Shown here: one piece after another, positions 1 through 9,018 of the stretch | Layout of the letters: each line of letters opens with the position of its first letter | Position numbering within the stretch: the stretch's first letter is position 1 | Assembly (NCBI GenBank): GCA_022425505.1 | Contig: JAKMFI010000115.1 | Location: 1 to 34,564, forward strand | Reading direction: 5' to 3' | Origin: Flavobacteriaceae bacterium | Lineage (GTDB): Bacteria; Bacteroidota; Bacteroidia; Flavobacteriales; Flavobacteriaceae | Length of the DNA: 34,564 nucleotides | The notes under the pieces: generated by a model | What the model saw: the letters and a program-made list of their open reading frames with translations, nothing else | Databases searched by the model: none | Told to the model about the DNA's origin: nothing | Translations under genes and position numbers: made by a program

Positions 1-824
1 ATGGATGTAGGCACATAATCCGCTACGTCCTTGATTCTTTCAAGAAATCGATGCTTAAAAATCGAGATATTTCGGTCATTTGCACTTGGTCGAGCAAACA
101 TAAACATCACTTTAGTTGGTATGTTGTACTTTTGGTGTAAGTCAATCCATGCGTTGTAAATATCAAAGGGATCTGGTCGAAATGATAGCCGAACAGCAAA
201 ACGTTCAAAAAGTTTAACAAAACGGAAGTTAAAAAAATCGAATCCACTTTCAACGAGAGTTCGAAGCATACTTTTCGATTTATAGGCATAGGCCTCTGGA
301 ACCTCAAGTATTGTTTGAAGTCTTCGTGTTGGGGGTTTGGCAAGTATTTCTGGAAAAACCTCTGAGAAGAAATTCAAAAATTGTCGTGCCCACATATCAA
401 CAACAGGTTTGTTTGTAAACTTATATTTCCCCGCTAGAGACCCACTGGTATAAAATCGATTCATATCGTCTTTCAAGTGCGGGATATGTTCTTCGTAGCG
501 AGATAACATATAGAAAGTTGCTGCAAAAATATCATAGGGGATAGAACTCTCTCCATCACAAGGAAAAAAGACAGGCGTTGTTTGCCAACGACTGATTTTA
601 ATATCTTGATCCCTTACCCCCTGCTCAAATAATAAAGAGTTTGCCTGAACAAAAAATTCGTTACCCAGCTTTTGATTCGTGTATGAAAACTTTGGCCCAT
701 TATGCGCAATAAACGTTTCCAGCACATTCGTGATTTGAATCGGATTCTTTGTGAAAGTCTCAAAAAAATGTGTAAACACATAGCGTACACGAGCATTCAA
801 TTGATGGGTATAGATCAGTATCAT
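1..824 (-). CDS. DUF7033 / polysaccharide deacetylase family protein (3' end off the window)
   Basis: Open minus-strand frame from ATG at 824 to the window edge: MILIYTHQLNARVRYVFTHFFETFTKNPIQITNVLETFIAHNGPKFSYTNQKLG...IPYDIFAATFYMLSRYEEHIPHLKDDMNRF. It is absent from the ORF track because it has no stop inside the window. Resembles the flavobacterial deacetylase-like protein usually found next to radC. Confidence 0.75.
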   Translation of the reverse strand, partial: MILIYTHQLNARVRYVFTHFFETFTKNPIQITNVLETFIAHNGPKFSYTNQKLGNEFFVQANSLLFEQGVRDQDIKISRWQTTPVFFPCDGESSIPYDIFAATFYMLSRYEEHIPHLKDDMNRFYTSGSLAGKYKFTNKPVVDMWARQFLNFFSEVFPEILAKPPTRRLQTILEVPEAYAYKSKSMLRTLVESGFDFFNFRFVKLFERFAVRLSFRPDPFDIYNAWIDLHQKYNIPTKVMFMFARPSANDRNISIFKHRFLERIKDVADYVPTS

Positions 825-1081
825 TTACAGCTGTCCTTCATCGGCAAAGCTAAAATACGTGTTTTCTGTAATGATGAGGTGGTCTAGGAGCCGGATGTCA
901 AGATTTTTTCCAGCTTTTACAAATTTTTTGGTCAAGGAATGATCCGACTGACTTGGTTTCGGATGACCCGAAGGGTGGTTGTGCGCAAGTATCATGGCAA
1001 CAGCATGTAGTGCAAGTGCTCGCTTAAAGGCAAGTCGCATATCAACTGAAGTTTGCGTAATGCCGCCACCGTAGAGTAATC

Positions 1082-1095
1082 TTTTCCAACCCCAA
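1082..1095 (+). repeat. Left inverted repeat of the radC insertion (TTTTCCAACCCCAA)
   Basis: Direct read; exact reverse complement of 2039-2052. Confidence 0.85.
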
Positions 1096-1151
1096 TATTC
1101 TTAGGATTTAAGGTTGTATTAGTTCCACTAAAAAATATGTAATTTTACACT

Positions 1152-1700
1152 ATGTCATCTACTTTTTTAAATTCGTGTTTACTTCAGTTTAGATACTACA
1201 AAGAACTAGGTGAAAAAACAATTGAACAAGTACCGGAGATTAAATTGTCATTTCAAATAAATAATGAAACAAATAGTATAAATACGATTGTAAAACACCT
1301 TAGTGGTAATATGGTCTCTAGATGGACAGATTTTTTAATTTCAGATGGAGAAAAAGAATCTAGAAATAGAGATGATGAATTCGAAGACAATATCAAATCT
1401 AAAAAGGAATTGATGGAAATTTGGGAAAAAGGATGGAAGGTTTTGTTTGACACTCTTGAGAAACTTAATTTTCAAGATTTAGAAAAAATTATATACATAA
1501 GGAACGAAGGTCATACAGTAACCGAGTCTATTAATAGACAACTTTGTCATTATTCATACCACGTAGGACAGATAGTAATGATTGGAAAAATCATTTGTGG
1601 AAACAAATGGAACTCGTTATCAATCCCTAAAGGAGAAAGTCAATCCTTCAATATGAAAAAGTTTTCAAAAGAAAGAGACAGAAGACATTTCTTGAAGTAA
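1152..1700 (+). CDS. DinB-like / DUF1572 family protein, passenger of the radC insertion
   Basis: 182 aa; ...SINTIVKHLSGNMVSRWTDFLISDGEKESRNRDDEFED...NRQLCHYSYHVGQIVMIGKIICGNKWNSLSIPKGES. Conserved His positions typical of the DinB/DUF1572 four-helix fold. Confidence 0.8.
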   Translation: MSSTFLNSCLLQFRYYKELGEKTIEQVPEIKLSFQINNETNSINTIVKHLSGNMVSRWTDFLISDGEKESRNRDDEFEDNIKSKKELMEIWEKGWKVLFDTLEKLNFQDLEKIIYIRNEGHTVTESINRQLCHYSYHVGQIVMIGKIICGNKWNSLSIPKGESQSFNMKKFSKERDRRHFLK

Positions 1701-1732
1701 TATTTTTAAGGGTTATATACCATTTTTTAGAA

Positions 1733-2020
1733 CTCACTTATATATTCGAATCAATTCAATATCAAAATCTGAATATTCTATAACCTCAGGTTGGTTCAAA
1801 ATCCTTTGTTTTTTCTCTATTTTCTTCCAAATAACAGAAACTAAAGAGGGATAGAAATCTTTTCCCAATGAACTCTTAAATCCTAACCTATTTAATTCTT
1901 TTGAAATACTTCTGTACCCTAACCCTTTGTTTTTAAGTTGAAGGATTTTATTATGTGTTTTTTGATGTGATTTATCTAACTTTCTTCGGTAAACGAATTT
2001 GTTGGTAAGAACACTAAGAT
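1733..2020 (-). pseudogene. Recombinase-type HTH protein remnant without a recognisable start codon
   Basis: Open minus frame, absent from the ORF track: ...LTNKFVYRRKLDKSHQKTHNKILQLKNKGLGYRSISKELNRLGFKSSLGKDFYPSLVSVIWKKIEKKQRILNQPEVIEYSDFDIELIRIYK*. The segment GLGYRSISKELNRLGFKSSLGKDFYPSLV resembles the HTH module of resolvase-linked Recombinase domains. No ATG/GTG/TTG precedes the homology; an in-frame TAG lies just outside the insertion, in radC-flanking sequence. Confidence 0.5.
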
Positions 2021-2038
2021 TGAATGTTAGAAATGGTG

Positions 2039-2052
2039 TTGGGGTTGGAAAA
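2039..2052 (-). repeat. Right inverted repeat of the radC insertion (TTGGGGTTGGAAAA)
   Basis: Direct read; exact reverse complement of 1082-1095. Confidence 0.85.
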
Positions 2053-2548
2053 CCAAAAACCTATTACGGCTGAGTTGCTCATGGGTAAGGACCGCATGTT
2101 GTTGGTTGAGGTAGATCACCCAAAATTCTTCGTGCTGTAGATTTCCGAGATGAGGTTGGAGAAATTCAAAAACCGATTGACTGCTGCTGAGTTGAATGCG
2201 ATTGAGTGGAGTCTGCTTATGACGGCGCACCAATTCAAAAGCCGCTGCAAGTCGAGTGGCCTTGGCGAGTCCAACTCCATGAAATTCGCACAACTCTTCT
2301 ACACTACATTGTGCCAACCTATCGAGATGATTGTCGTACTGAGCCAACATGCGTTGAGCGAGCATAACCGCAGATTCATTGGGTGTACCTGAACCGAGTA
2401 AAATTGCTAATAATTCGGAGTTAGTTAAGCTTTTATGGCCATATTTCACCAGCTTTTCTCTTGGTCGATCATCGGGAGCCCATCGATTGATGGGAAAACG
2501 TGTACTCATTGGGGACTTGCTTTGGATAAAGATAGGAAAAAACCGCTG

Positions 2549-3889
2549 TCAATCAACCAAACTGTGAAGATCAAGACCTCCAAAATGTCCCGAACTCATC
2601 ATTAATACGATTGATGCAGGTTGTTGTTGAAGCCAGTTTGATAGCGTTTCTTTATCGTAGAAAACATATAGTGACTGATGGGAAAAAGCATTGCGGATTG
2701 TATCCTCATCAAGCGGATTCTTTCCCTTGGCTTTTCGAGCCTCATCATCGATAAAAACAACTGCAATATCTGCAAGGGCAAGACAATTAGCGTAGGTATG
2801 GATAAAACTGGTATCCAAACTACTAAATGTATGAAGCTCCGAACAAGCTAAAAAAAGATCGTTTGGAAATTGTTCGCGCACGGCTTGCGTCGTTGCTTGA
2901 ACCTTACTCGGAGCATGTGCAAAATCACGGTAGATGCGCTTTCCAGGACGATCAGCAAAAAGCTCTAACCGTTTGGAAGCGCCAGTAAAGGATGGAATGG
3001 CTTCGTAAAACATTACTGGCTCAACCCCCATTTGGGTACACACAAGAAGTGCCCCAGAGAGATTGCTCATATTGTGTTGCCCAAAAATTTGCAACGGTAT
3101 TGGCCCCTCCTCTGATTCCAGTTGAGTTTGACCATTGTCTGTAGTATATGGGTGCGTCTGATAAGGAATCTTTCGAATCGGATGTTCAGTAGTGGCAACC
3201 AACTCTTCAAGGATTTCATCTTCTTGGTTGTAAATCAAAATTCCTCCCGCCGTCATCGTCTCAATAAACAACTTAAACTGCTCAACATAGTCTGCTTTGG
3301 TGGGAAATACATTGACATGATCCCAAGCAATTCCACTTATTAAAGCAATATTGGGTTTGTAAAGATGAAATTTTGGCCGGCGATCAATCGCCGAGCAGAG
3401 ATATTCATCTCCCTCTAAAACAACAAAATCGTTATCCTCTGTGAGATGTGTCATGATATCAAATCCCTCGAGCTGGGCACCAACCATAAAGTCCACAGAC
3501 AAATCCCAATAATCGAGCACATGAAGAATCATGGCGGTAATGCTTGTTTTGCCATGACTGCCTCCAATGACAACTCTTGTTTTCTCTTTGGTCGCTTCGT
3601 AAAGATATTCAGGATAGGAGTAAACAGGAATAGACAGGGCCTTGGCTGCCAGAAGTTCTGGGTTATCTGCTTTGGCGTGCATCCCTAAAATTATGGCCTC
3701 AATACTCGCATCAATCCGACTTGGATTCCAACCGAAAGATTGCGGAAGTAGCCCTTCTTTTTCAAGACGTGACCTAGAGGGTTCATAAATCGCATCATCA
3801 CTTCCTGTAACTTGATTTCCTTTTCGGTGTAATGCAATGGCCAAATTGTGCATGGCACTACCCCCTATCGCAATAAAATGTATCCGCAT
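2549..3889 (-). CDS. mpl: UDP-N-acetylmuramate--L-alanyl-gamma-D-glutamyl-meso-diaminopimelate ligase (Mur ligase family)
   Basis: 446 aa; [79 protein letters not shown]. Confidence 0.93.
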   Translation of the reverse strand: MRIHFIAIGGSAMHNLAIALHRKGNQVTGSDDAIYEPSRSRLEKEGLLPQSFGWNPSRIDASIEAIILGMHAKADNPELLAAKALSIPVYSYPEYLYEATKEKTRVVIGGSHGKTSITAMILHVLDYWDLSVDFMVGAQLEGFDIMTHLTEDNDFVVLEGDEYLCSAIDRRPKFHLYKPNIALISGIAWDHVNVFPTKADYVEQFKLFIETMTAGGILIYNQEDEILEELVATTEHPIRKIPYQTHPYTTDNGQTQLESEEGPIPLQIFGQHNMSNLSGALLVCTQMGVEPVMFYEAIPSFTGASKRLELFADRPGKRIYRDFAHAPSKVQATTQAVREQFPNDLFLACSELHTFSSLDTSFIHTYANCLALADIAVVFIDDEARKAKGKNPLDEDTIRNAFSHQSLYVFYDKETLSNWLQQQPASIVLMMSSGHFGGLDLHSLVD

Positions 3890-4761
3890 TAGTTTGGCTT
3901 TATGTTACGAATATAGGTAGATAAAGGGTCATAGGTTTCCAGAAAAGTATCGAGTTCAGGGACTTCTTCTTTCATGAGGTTTAGCAACTGTGGGTTGTTG
4001 TTAAGCTCAGCAAGACGATAGCGGGCAAATACAGGTGGGTATTGGTCTCCAATGTTGGCGTTGTCTAAAAAGTCATTCAATAATTGAATTGCTCGTTGGG
4101 AGTCACCAAAAAAATAACTCGTAATCATAGCAAGATCATACCGACTGTCATTGACTGCAAATTGATGTTTGTAATCGGTATAGGCCATTTGTGCTTGATG
4201 AGCGAAAGCAGGTTGATCGTTTTTATTCTTTGCGTAGATTGCTCCTGCCAAAGCACCCTCAAGTGGGTTGATCGATTGAATGGCTTTTAACTGTTGCTCT
4301 GCTTTGGTTTGGCTACCGCCAAGTAAACGAGGAAGCCCAAGATAGATGTTGAGCAATGCGCGTCTAACGACAAGAGAGTTTGGCTGCAGTCGAACAGCCG
4401 CTTCAAAACTCGATCGGAGCTGTACAACATAACGCAAAGAGCGAAAGCTTGGCCTACCCGATAACAAAAACCCAGCAGATGCACCCCGTCCAAATTGATA
4501 CGCAAATCGATTTGGATTTCGTTCACAGAGTTTATTGTAAAAAGACAGTGCTTCGGTGTATCTGCGATCATGAAGATAGATATTGGCCAAGGTGAATGTT
4601 TCTGATTCAGAAAGTGTAGAAACAGACCGATTGGAAAGTTTGTCTAAAACCATTTGCTGCTCGTGATTTAAAGGAGTTAGCGGAAACAGTTCATTAGGTG
4701 GTCGCTGCGCACAAAGCACCATAGTCCACAATAGAAACCCTATGTATTTAGAGCGTCCCAT
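3889..4761 (-). CDS. TPR-like repeat protein with N-terminal signal peptide
   Basis: 290 aa; [19 protein letters not shown] leader, then TPR-like helices ([39 protein letters not shown]). Overlaps the 3' end of obg. Confidence 0.7.
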   Translation of the reverse strand: MGRSKYIGFLLWTMVLCAQRPPNELFPLTPLNHEQQMVLDKLSNRSVSTLSESETFTLANIYLHDRRYTEALSFYNKLCERNPNRFAYQFGRGASAGFLLSGRPSFRSLRYVVQLRSSFEAAVRLQPNSLVVRRALLNIYLGLPRLLGGSQTKAEQQLKAIQSINPLEGALAGAIYAKNKNDQPAFAHQAQMAYTDYKHQFAVNDSRYDLAMITSYFFGDSQRAIQLLNDFLDNANIGDQYPPVFARYRLAELNNNPQLLNLMKEEVPELDTFLETYDPLSTYIRNIKPN

Positions 4762-5738
4762 AAACGGTCTTTGAGTTGTATTAAACCCTTTTGAGCGACT
4801 GATGAAATAAATAAAACGTCATCATCAGGAAATGTTTTTTCGGCAAGGGTTTTCATTTCCTGTTGAAGTTCATCATCTAAAAGATCACTCTTCGAAATCG
4901 CAATAACATAATTTTTATCTAGCAATTCTGGATTATAGTTTTTAAGCTCTCCACGAAGTATGGAAAACTGCTCAAACAGGTCGTCAGCGTCGGCAGGGAT
5001 CAGATAAAGTAAAACTGAATTTCGTTCGATATGTCGTAAAAAATAGTGTCCAAGACCTTTACCTTCCGAAGCGCCCTCAATGATTCCAGGGATATCAGCC
5101 ATCACAAAAGAACTGTAATCGCGTTGTCTAACGATTCCCAGGTTGGGTTTGAGCGTGGTAAACTCATAATCTGCAATTTTTGGTTTGGCTGCAGTGAGTG
5201 CCGCCAAAAGTGTGGATTTTCCCGCATTGGGAAAGCCAACAAGTCCCACGTCAGCCAGAACCTTAAGTTCTAACGTAAAATTGCACTCCTCACCTGACAA
5301 TCCCGACTGGGCATAGCGAGGAGTTTGATTGGTTGGACTCTTAAAATGCCAATTTCCACGTCCACCTTTACCACCTCGAATTGCCACAAACTCATCTTCG
5401 TCTACAATTTCGGTTAGCTTTTCTCCACTATCGTTATCGACAATGACGGTTCCTAAAGGTACGCGAATCACGCAATCTTGCCCATCAGCGCCTGTGCTTC
5501 TATTCTTGCTGCCGTCTTTTCCGTGTTCGGCCTTAAAGTGACGATTAAATTTAAAATCCAAAAGAGTCCACAAGTTTGGATCTCCTTTGAAAATGACATG
5601 GCCACCTCGTCCGCCATCTCCTCCGTCAGGTCCGCCTTTGGTGATGTATTTTTCTCGGTGTAGGTGTGTCGACCCCTTTCCACCCTTGCCTGAGGAAGCG
5701 TGAATTTTTACATAATCGACAAAATTACCCTCCGTCAT
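4740..5738 (-). CDS. obg: GTPase ObgE/CgtA
   Basis: 332 aa; glycine-rich Obg fold ([32 protein letters not shown]) and G1 motif [11 protein letters not shown]. Confidence 0.96.
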   Translation of the reverse strand: MTEGNFVDYVKIHASSGKGGKGSTHLHREKYITKGGPDGGDGGRGGHVIFKGDPNLWTLLDFKFNRHFKAEHGKDGSKNRSTGADGQDCVIRVPLGTVIVDNDSGEKLTEIVDEDEFVAIRGGKGGRGNWHFKSPTNQTPRYAQSGLSGEECNFTLELKVLADVGLVGFPNAGKSTLLAALTAAKPKIADYEFTTLKPNLGIVRQRDYSSFVMADIPGIIEGASEGKGLGHYFLRHIERNSVLLYLIPADADDLFEQFSILRGELKNYNPELLDKNYVIAISKSDLLDDELQQEMKTLAEKTFPDDDVLFISSVAQKGLIQLKDRLWDALNT

Positions 5739-5739
5739 T

Positions 5740-6315
5740 TTATAGTGAATCTAGCAATTCAATGAGTTGTTCAGATATTTCTGTCACTGTTCCTACTCCT
5801 TTAATGCTGTGGAATTTGTTTAGTGTTTTGTAGTAGTTGATCAAGGGGGCTGTTTTATTATTGTACTCTTCAAAGCGATTGCGAATCTTTTCCTCATCTT
5901 GATCGTCTACACGACCGCTATCTTTTCCTCTGTTCAAAAGGCGTTTGATCAGAACTTCCTCATCCACTTCTAGAGCAATTGTTGCCTGAATGTTCATGTC
6001 TTTACCATGCAAAAACTCGTCGAGTGCCTCCGCTTGCTTGGCAGTACGAGGGAAGCCGTCAAAAATAAAACCCCCTGCATCTGGGTTCGCATCAACTTCT
6101 GCTTCCAACATCTTGATTGTCAACTCATCAGGGACAAGATCACCTTGATCCATATAGGATTTGGCCAAGGCACCCAAGGAGGTATTATTGCCAATATTGT
6201 AGCGAAACAAATCACCTGTTGAAATATGAACCAATTGAAAAGCATCACGCAGCAAAGCGGCTTGTGTTCCTTTTCCAGCACCGGGTTTTCCGAAAAGTAT
6301 TATATTTTTCATCAT
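5740..6315 (-). CDS. adk: Adenylate kinase
   Basis: 191 aa; [39 protein letters not shown]. Confidence 0.96.
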   Translation of the reverse strand: MMKNIILFGKPGAGKGTQAALLRDAFQLVHISTGDLFRYNIGNNTSLGALAKSYMDQGDLVPDELTIKMLEAEVDANPDAGGFIFDGFPRTAKQAEALDEFLHGKDMNIQATIALEVDEEVLIKRLLNRGKDSGRVDDQDEEKIRNRFEEYNNKTAPLINYYKTLNKFHSIKGVGTVTEISEQLIELLDSL

Positions 6316-6329
6316 CAGTTTTAGACAGG

Positions 6330-6337
6330 CAAAGATA
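6330..6337 (-). promoter_or_regulatory. Candidate -7 element TATCTTTG (TAnnTTTG) upstream of adk
   Basis: Matches the Bacteroidota -7 consensus on the minus strand just upstream of adk. No clear -33 box. Confidence 0.4.
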
Positions 6338-6403
6338 CCATAATATCAATTTGATAAGATATAAAATCCCCAAATATGATCAAACAGAAGGGTTTAGCAT
6401 ATT

Positions 6404-7576
6404 ATGAAAAACCCTACTTTTGCACGCATGGGGAACGACGTTTTTTCGTCCAAGCAAAAGCTAGCCATATTGGGAGGTGGTCAATTGGGGAAAATGATGC
6501 TCGCCAAATGTCGGCAGTGGGATGTGTTTACCAAGGTTTTAGACCCGAGTCCAACAGCCCCTTCACGCCTTCTAGCAGATGATTTTATTGTTGGAGACTT
6601 AATGGATTATCAAACTGTCGTTGACTTTGGACAACAGGCAGATGTAGTCACCATCGAAATTGAAAATGTCAATATCGAGGCCTTGTACACCCTAGAGAAG
6701 CAAGGAAAAAAGGTTTATCCAAAACCTGCTACACTCGAAATTATACAAAGCAAAGCCAAACAAAAGCAATTTTATGCTGACAACCAATTCCCAACCTCAC
6801 CGCATAAAATGTTTGCGCATAAACCTGACTGGAAGGATATTGAAACCCCATGTATATGGAAAGCCAGCCGATTTGGTTATGACGGTTTTGGTGTGAAAAA
6901 AATTGAAACCCAATCAGAATGGGAATCCATTCCAGATGTACCTTGTATCTTAGAAGACTGTGTCTCCATAGCAAAAGAGATTGCAGTTATCGTTTCGCGA
7001 AATGATAAAGGAGAATCTGTGAGTTACCGTCCAGTTGAAATGGAGTTCCATCCACAAGCTAATCAGGTAGAATTTGTGTTTACACCCTCGACCTTGAATG
7101 AAAAGCAATTGGCGGATTCGCAGAAATTGGCAGAGCAAGTCGCTCACGGACTTGAGCATGTTGGACTTTTAGCCGTTGAGCTCTTTCTCAACGACGAAGG
7201 TACGCTGCTAATCAACGAGGTTGCCCCTCGCCCACACAACAGTGGTCACCTCACAATTGAAGCTGCTACGACGTCCCAATTTGAACAACATCTACGAACC
7301 ATACTTGGCTTGCCTTTTGGTGACTGCCGTTTTTTCCATGATGCGATTATGATAAACTTAGTAGGCGCAATAGGTTTTCAAGGTCCTGTTGTATATCAAG
7401 GCATGGATGATTTGTTGAATATTTCTGGACTTCATGTTCATTTGTATGGCAAAGCGGAAACAAGACCAATGCGAAAAATGGGACATATTACCTTGTTAGG
7501 GTCCGGTATTGATGCGCTGCGTAAAACAGCAAAAAATGTCAAACAGCAGGTTACAGTTCGCTCTGACCAGTCATAA
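6404..7576 (+). CDS. purK: 5-(carboxyamino)imidazole ribonucleotide synthase
   Basis: 390 aa; KLAILGGGQLGKMMLAKCRQWDVFTKVLDPSPTAPSR, NEVAPRPHNSGHLTIEA. The start may be an internal Met (MGNDVFSSKQK). Confidence 0.95.
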   Translation: MKNPTFARMGNDVFSSKQKLAILGGGQLGKMMLAKCRQWDVFTKVLDPSPTAPSRLLADDFIVGDLMDYQTVVDFGQQADVVTIEIENVNIEALYTLEKQGKKVYPKPATLEIIQSKAKQKQFYADNQFPTSPHKMFAHKPDWKDIETPCIWKASRFGYDGFGVKKIETQSEWESIPDVPCILEDCVSIAKEIAVIVSRNDKGESVSYRPVEMEFHPQANQVEFVFTPSTLNEKQLADSQKLAEQVAHGLEHVGLLAVELFLNDEGTLLINEVAPRPHNSGHLTIEAATTSQFEQHLRTILGLPFGDCRFFHDAIMINLVGAIGFQGPVVYQGMDDLLNISGLHVHLYGKAETRPMRKMGHITLLGSGIDALRKTAKNVKQQVTVRSDQS

Positions 7577-7596
7577 ATGGATAATCCCCTTTTCGT

Positions 7597-7604
7597 TATC
7601 TTTG
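7597..7604 (+). promoter_or_regulatory. Candidate -7 element TATCTTTG upstream of purE
   Basis: Perfect TAnnTTTG in the 41-nt purK-purE gap, 13 nt before the purE ATG. Confidence 0.45.
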
Positions 7605-7617
7605 TCAAAAGTAACTT

Positions 7618-8100
7618 ATGAAAGTAGCCATCATTATGGGAAGTGCCTCCGACATGCCTGTCATGGAAGGCGCGATTAAAATCTTACAAGATTTTGGTGT
7701 AGAAACACAAGTGGATATCGTTTCTGCTCATCGAACACCATCCTATATGATGCGCTTTGCGACCTCTGCCCACCAAATCGATATCGGCGTAATTATTGCT
7801 GGAGCTGGTGGTGCTGCTCACCTTCCTGGTATGGTCGCTGCTGTAAGTCCTCTTCCTGTAATTGGGGTTCCTGTCAAATCGAGAAATTCGATTGATGGTT
7901 GGGACTCTGTGCTATCGATTTTACAAATGCCAAGTGGTGTTCCCGTGGCGACTGTGGCGTTGAATGGCGCAGAAAATGCTGGGATTCTTGCTGCTCAGAT
8001 TCTTGCAACCACTGATAAAGAGCTCCAAAAAAAAATCGTTGCGTATAAAGATGGGCTTGCTGAAAAAGTAGAGGCATCTCGAAAGGATATCAAATCTTAA
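7618..8100 (+). CDS. purE: N5-carboxyaminoimidazole ribonucleotide mutase
   Basis: 160 aa; MKVAIIMGSASDMPVMEGA, SAHRTP, IAGAGGAAHLPGMVAA. Confidence 0.96.
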   Translation: MKVAIIMGSASDMPVMEGAIKILQDFGVETQVDIVSAHRTPSYMMRFATSAHQIDIGVIIAGAGGAAHLPGMVAAVSPLPVIGVPVKSRNSIDGWDSVLSILQMPSGVPVATVALNGAENAGILAAQILATTDKELQKKIVAYKDGLAEKVEASRKDIKS

Positions 8101-8918
8101 ATCCATTCCCAAACAACAACCATCAACAACCAGACCATAGGAAGTGCCTCCACCCAAAACGAAGCATAATAAGTGCTTTGATCAACGGTTGACACCCATA
8201 AACAGACGAGTGCCAAAACAGAAGCGATTAAGGTTGGAATCATATCATAGCTCTGTAGCGACAAAAAATAGGACAGGACAACAACCCCAAATAACATTAA
8301 GATACCAAATATTTTAGCACCTCGAACACCTAATACCTGCGGGATCGTTTTCATGCTTTCGCAATCATTGGAGATATCACGGATTTCAAATGGAATCATG
8401 GTGGAAAAAGTCCACAATGCCATTTGCAACCATATAAGCCAAGCCGCTCGGTCAAATTCGATTTGATGATTGAGTAATGGCAAGATCACAACCACTGAAG
8501 CCCAACAAGCTGCTACAATAAACGACTTGAGGTAAGGCAAGTAGCGTAATCCCCTAAAAAAACGATTACTGGGAAGTACGTAGGTTAAACTCATCATTCC
8601 CAACAGAAAAGCAACTAAGAGCGTTTGAGAAGTGAGTTTAGTTGCTGATAAGCCCATGCCCAAGACAGACAGGAATGAAAAAAACAAAAACGGTATATTG
8701 AAGCTGGCCGTTATGCTAAGAGAAGCATAGTAACGAATAAAGTTGTAAGTTCCAACAGTCGCACAGAAGATAAAGACAAACAAATCTGTTTGCCACGATA
8801 TATCAAAGTGTAAATGAGTTAAATACGATAGTGAAAGTACGGCAAGGGCAACATGAGAACTCGACAGAATATAAAATCGAAAAAGTTTTGTAATCAATGA
8901 GACAAGCTTTATTGACAA
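8097..8918 (-). CDS. UbiA-like prenyltransferase family integral membrane protein
   Basis: 273 aa, multiple hydrophobic spans; NFIRYYAS and FEIRDISNDCESMKTIPQVLGVRGAKIFG resemble UbiA-family motifs. Confidence 0.6.
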   Translation of the reverse strand: MSIKLVSLITKLFRFYILSSSHVALAVLSLSYLTHLHFDISWQTDLFVFIFCATVGTYNFIRYYASLSITASFNIPFLFFSFLSVLGMGLSATKLTSQTLLVAFLLGMMSLTYVLPSNRFFRGLRYLPYLKSFIVAACWASVVVILPLLNHQIEFDRAAWLIWLQMALWTFSTMIPFEIRDISNDCESMKTIPQVLGVRGAKIFGILMLFGVVVLSYFLSLQSYDMIPTLIASVLALVCLWVSTVDQSTYYASFWVEALPMVWLLMVVVWEWI

Positions 8919-8991
8919 ATATAGGGATATGATGGTTAAAAACTTTGTGAATATCCAGCTTAGAAAAACATAAAAGCTGTGTAGTTAACAT

Positions 8992-8999
8992 TAAATTTG
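8992..8999 (+). promoter_or_regulatory. Candidate -7 element TAAATTTG upstream of gcvP
   Basis: Perfect TAnnTTTG 20 nt before the TTG start at 9019. Confidence 0.45.
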
Positions 9000-9018
9000 T
9001 AGGGTTAAGAATTTTGCA

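Larger units (their letters stand above)
1082..2052. mobile_element. Insertion in radC bounded by a 14-bp perfect inverted repeat
   Basis: TTTTCCAACCCCAA at 1082-1095 and its exact reverse complement TTGGGGTTGGAAAA at 2039-2052, one at each break in radC. About 13-14 bp outside each repeat also does not fit radC, so the true ends may lie slightly further out. Confidence 0.75.
825..2509 (-). pseudogene. radC: DNA repair protein RadC (JAB/MPN domain), interrupted by a ~1 kb insertion
   Basis: N-terminal part in ORF 2027..2509 (MSTRFPINRWAPDDRPREKLVKYGHKSLTNSELLAILLGSG...EEFWVIYLNQQHAVLTHEQLSRN). C-terminal part at 825..~1067 (GGGITQTSVDMRLAFKRALALHAVAMILAHNHPSGHPKPSQSD...LLDHLIITENTYFSFADEGQL). 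The break falls inside the JAB domain, just before the HxHPSG motif. Confidence 0.9.

Noticed and set aside
107-343. 78-aa minus ORF MPNPQHEDFKQYLRFQRPMPINRK...
   Set aside because: Out-of-frame shadow of the DUF7033/deacetylase gene, whose true frame is open from 824 to the window edge.
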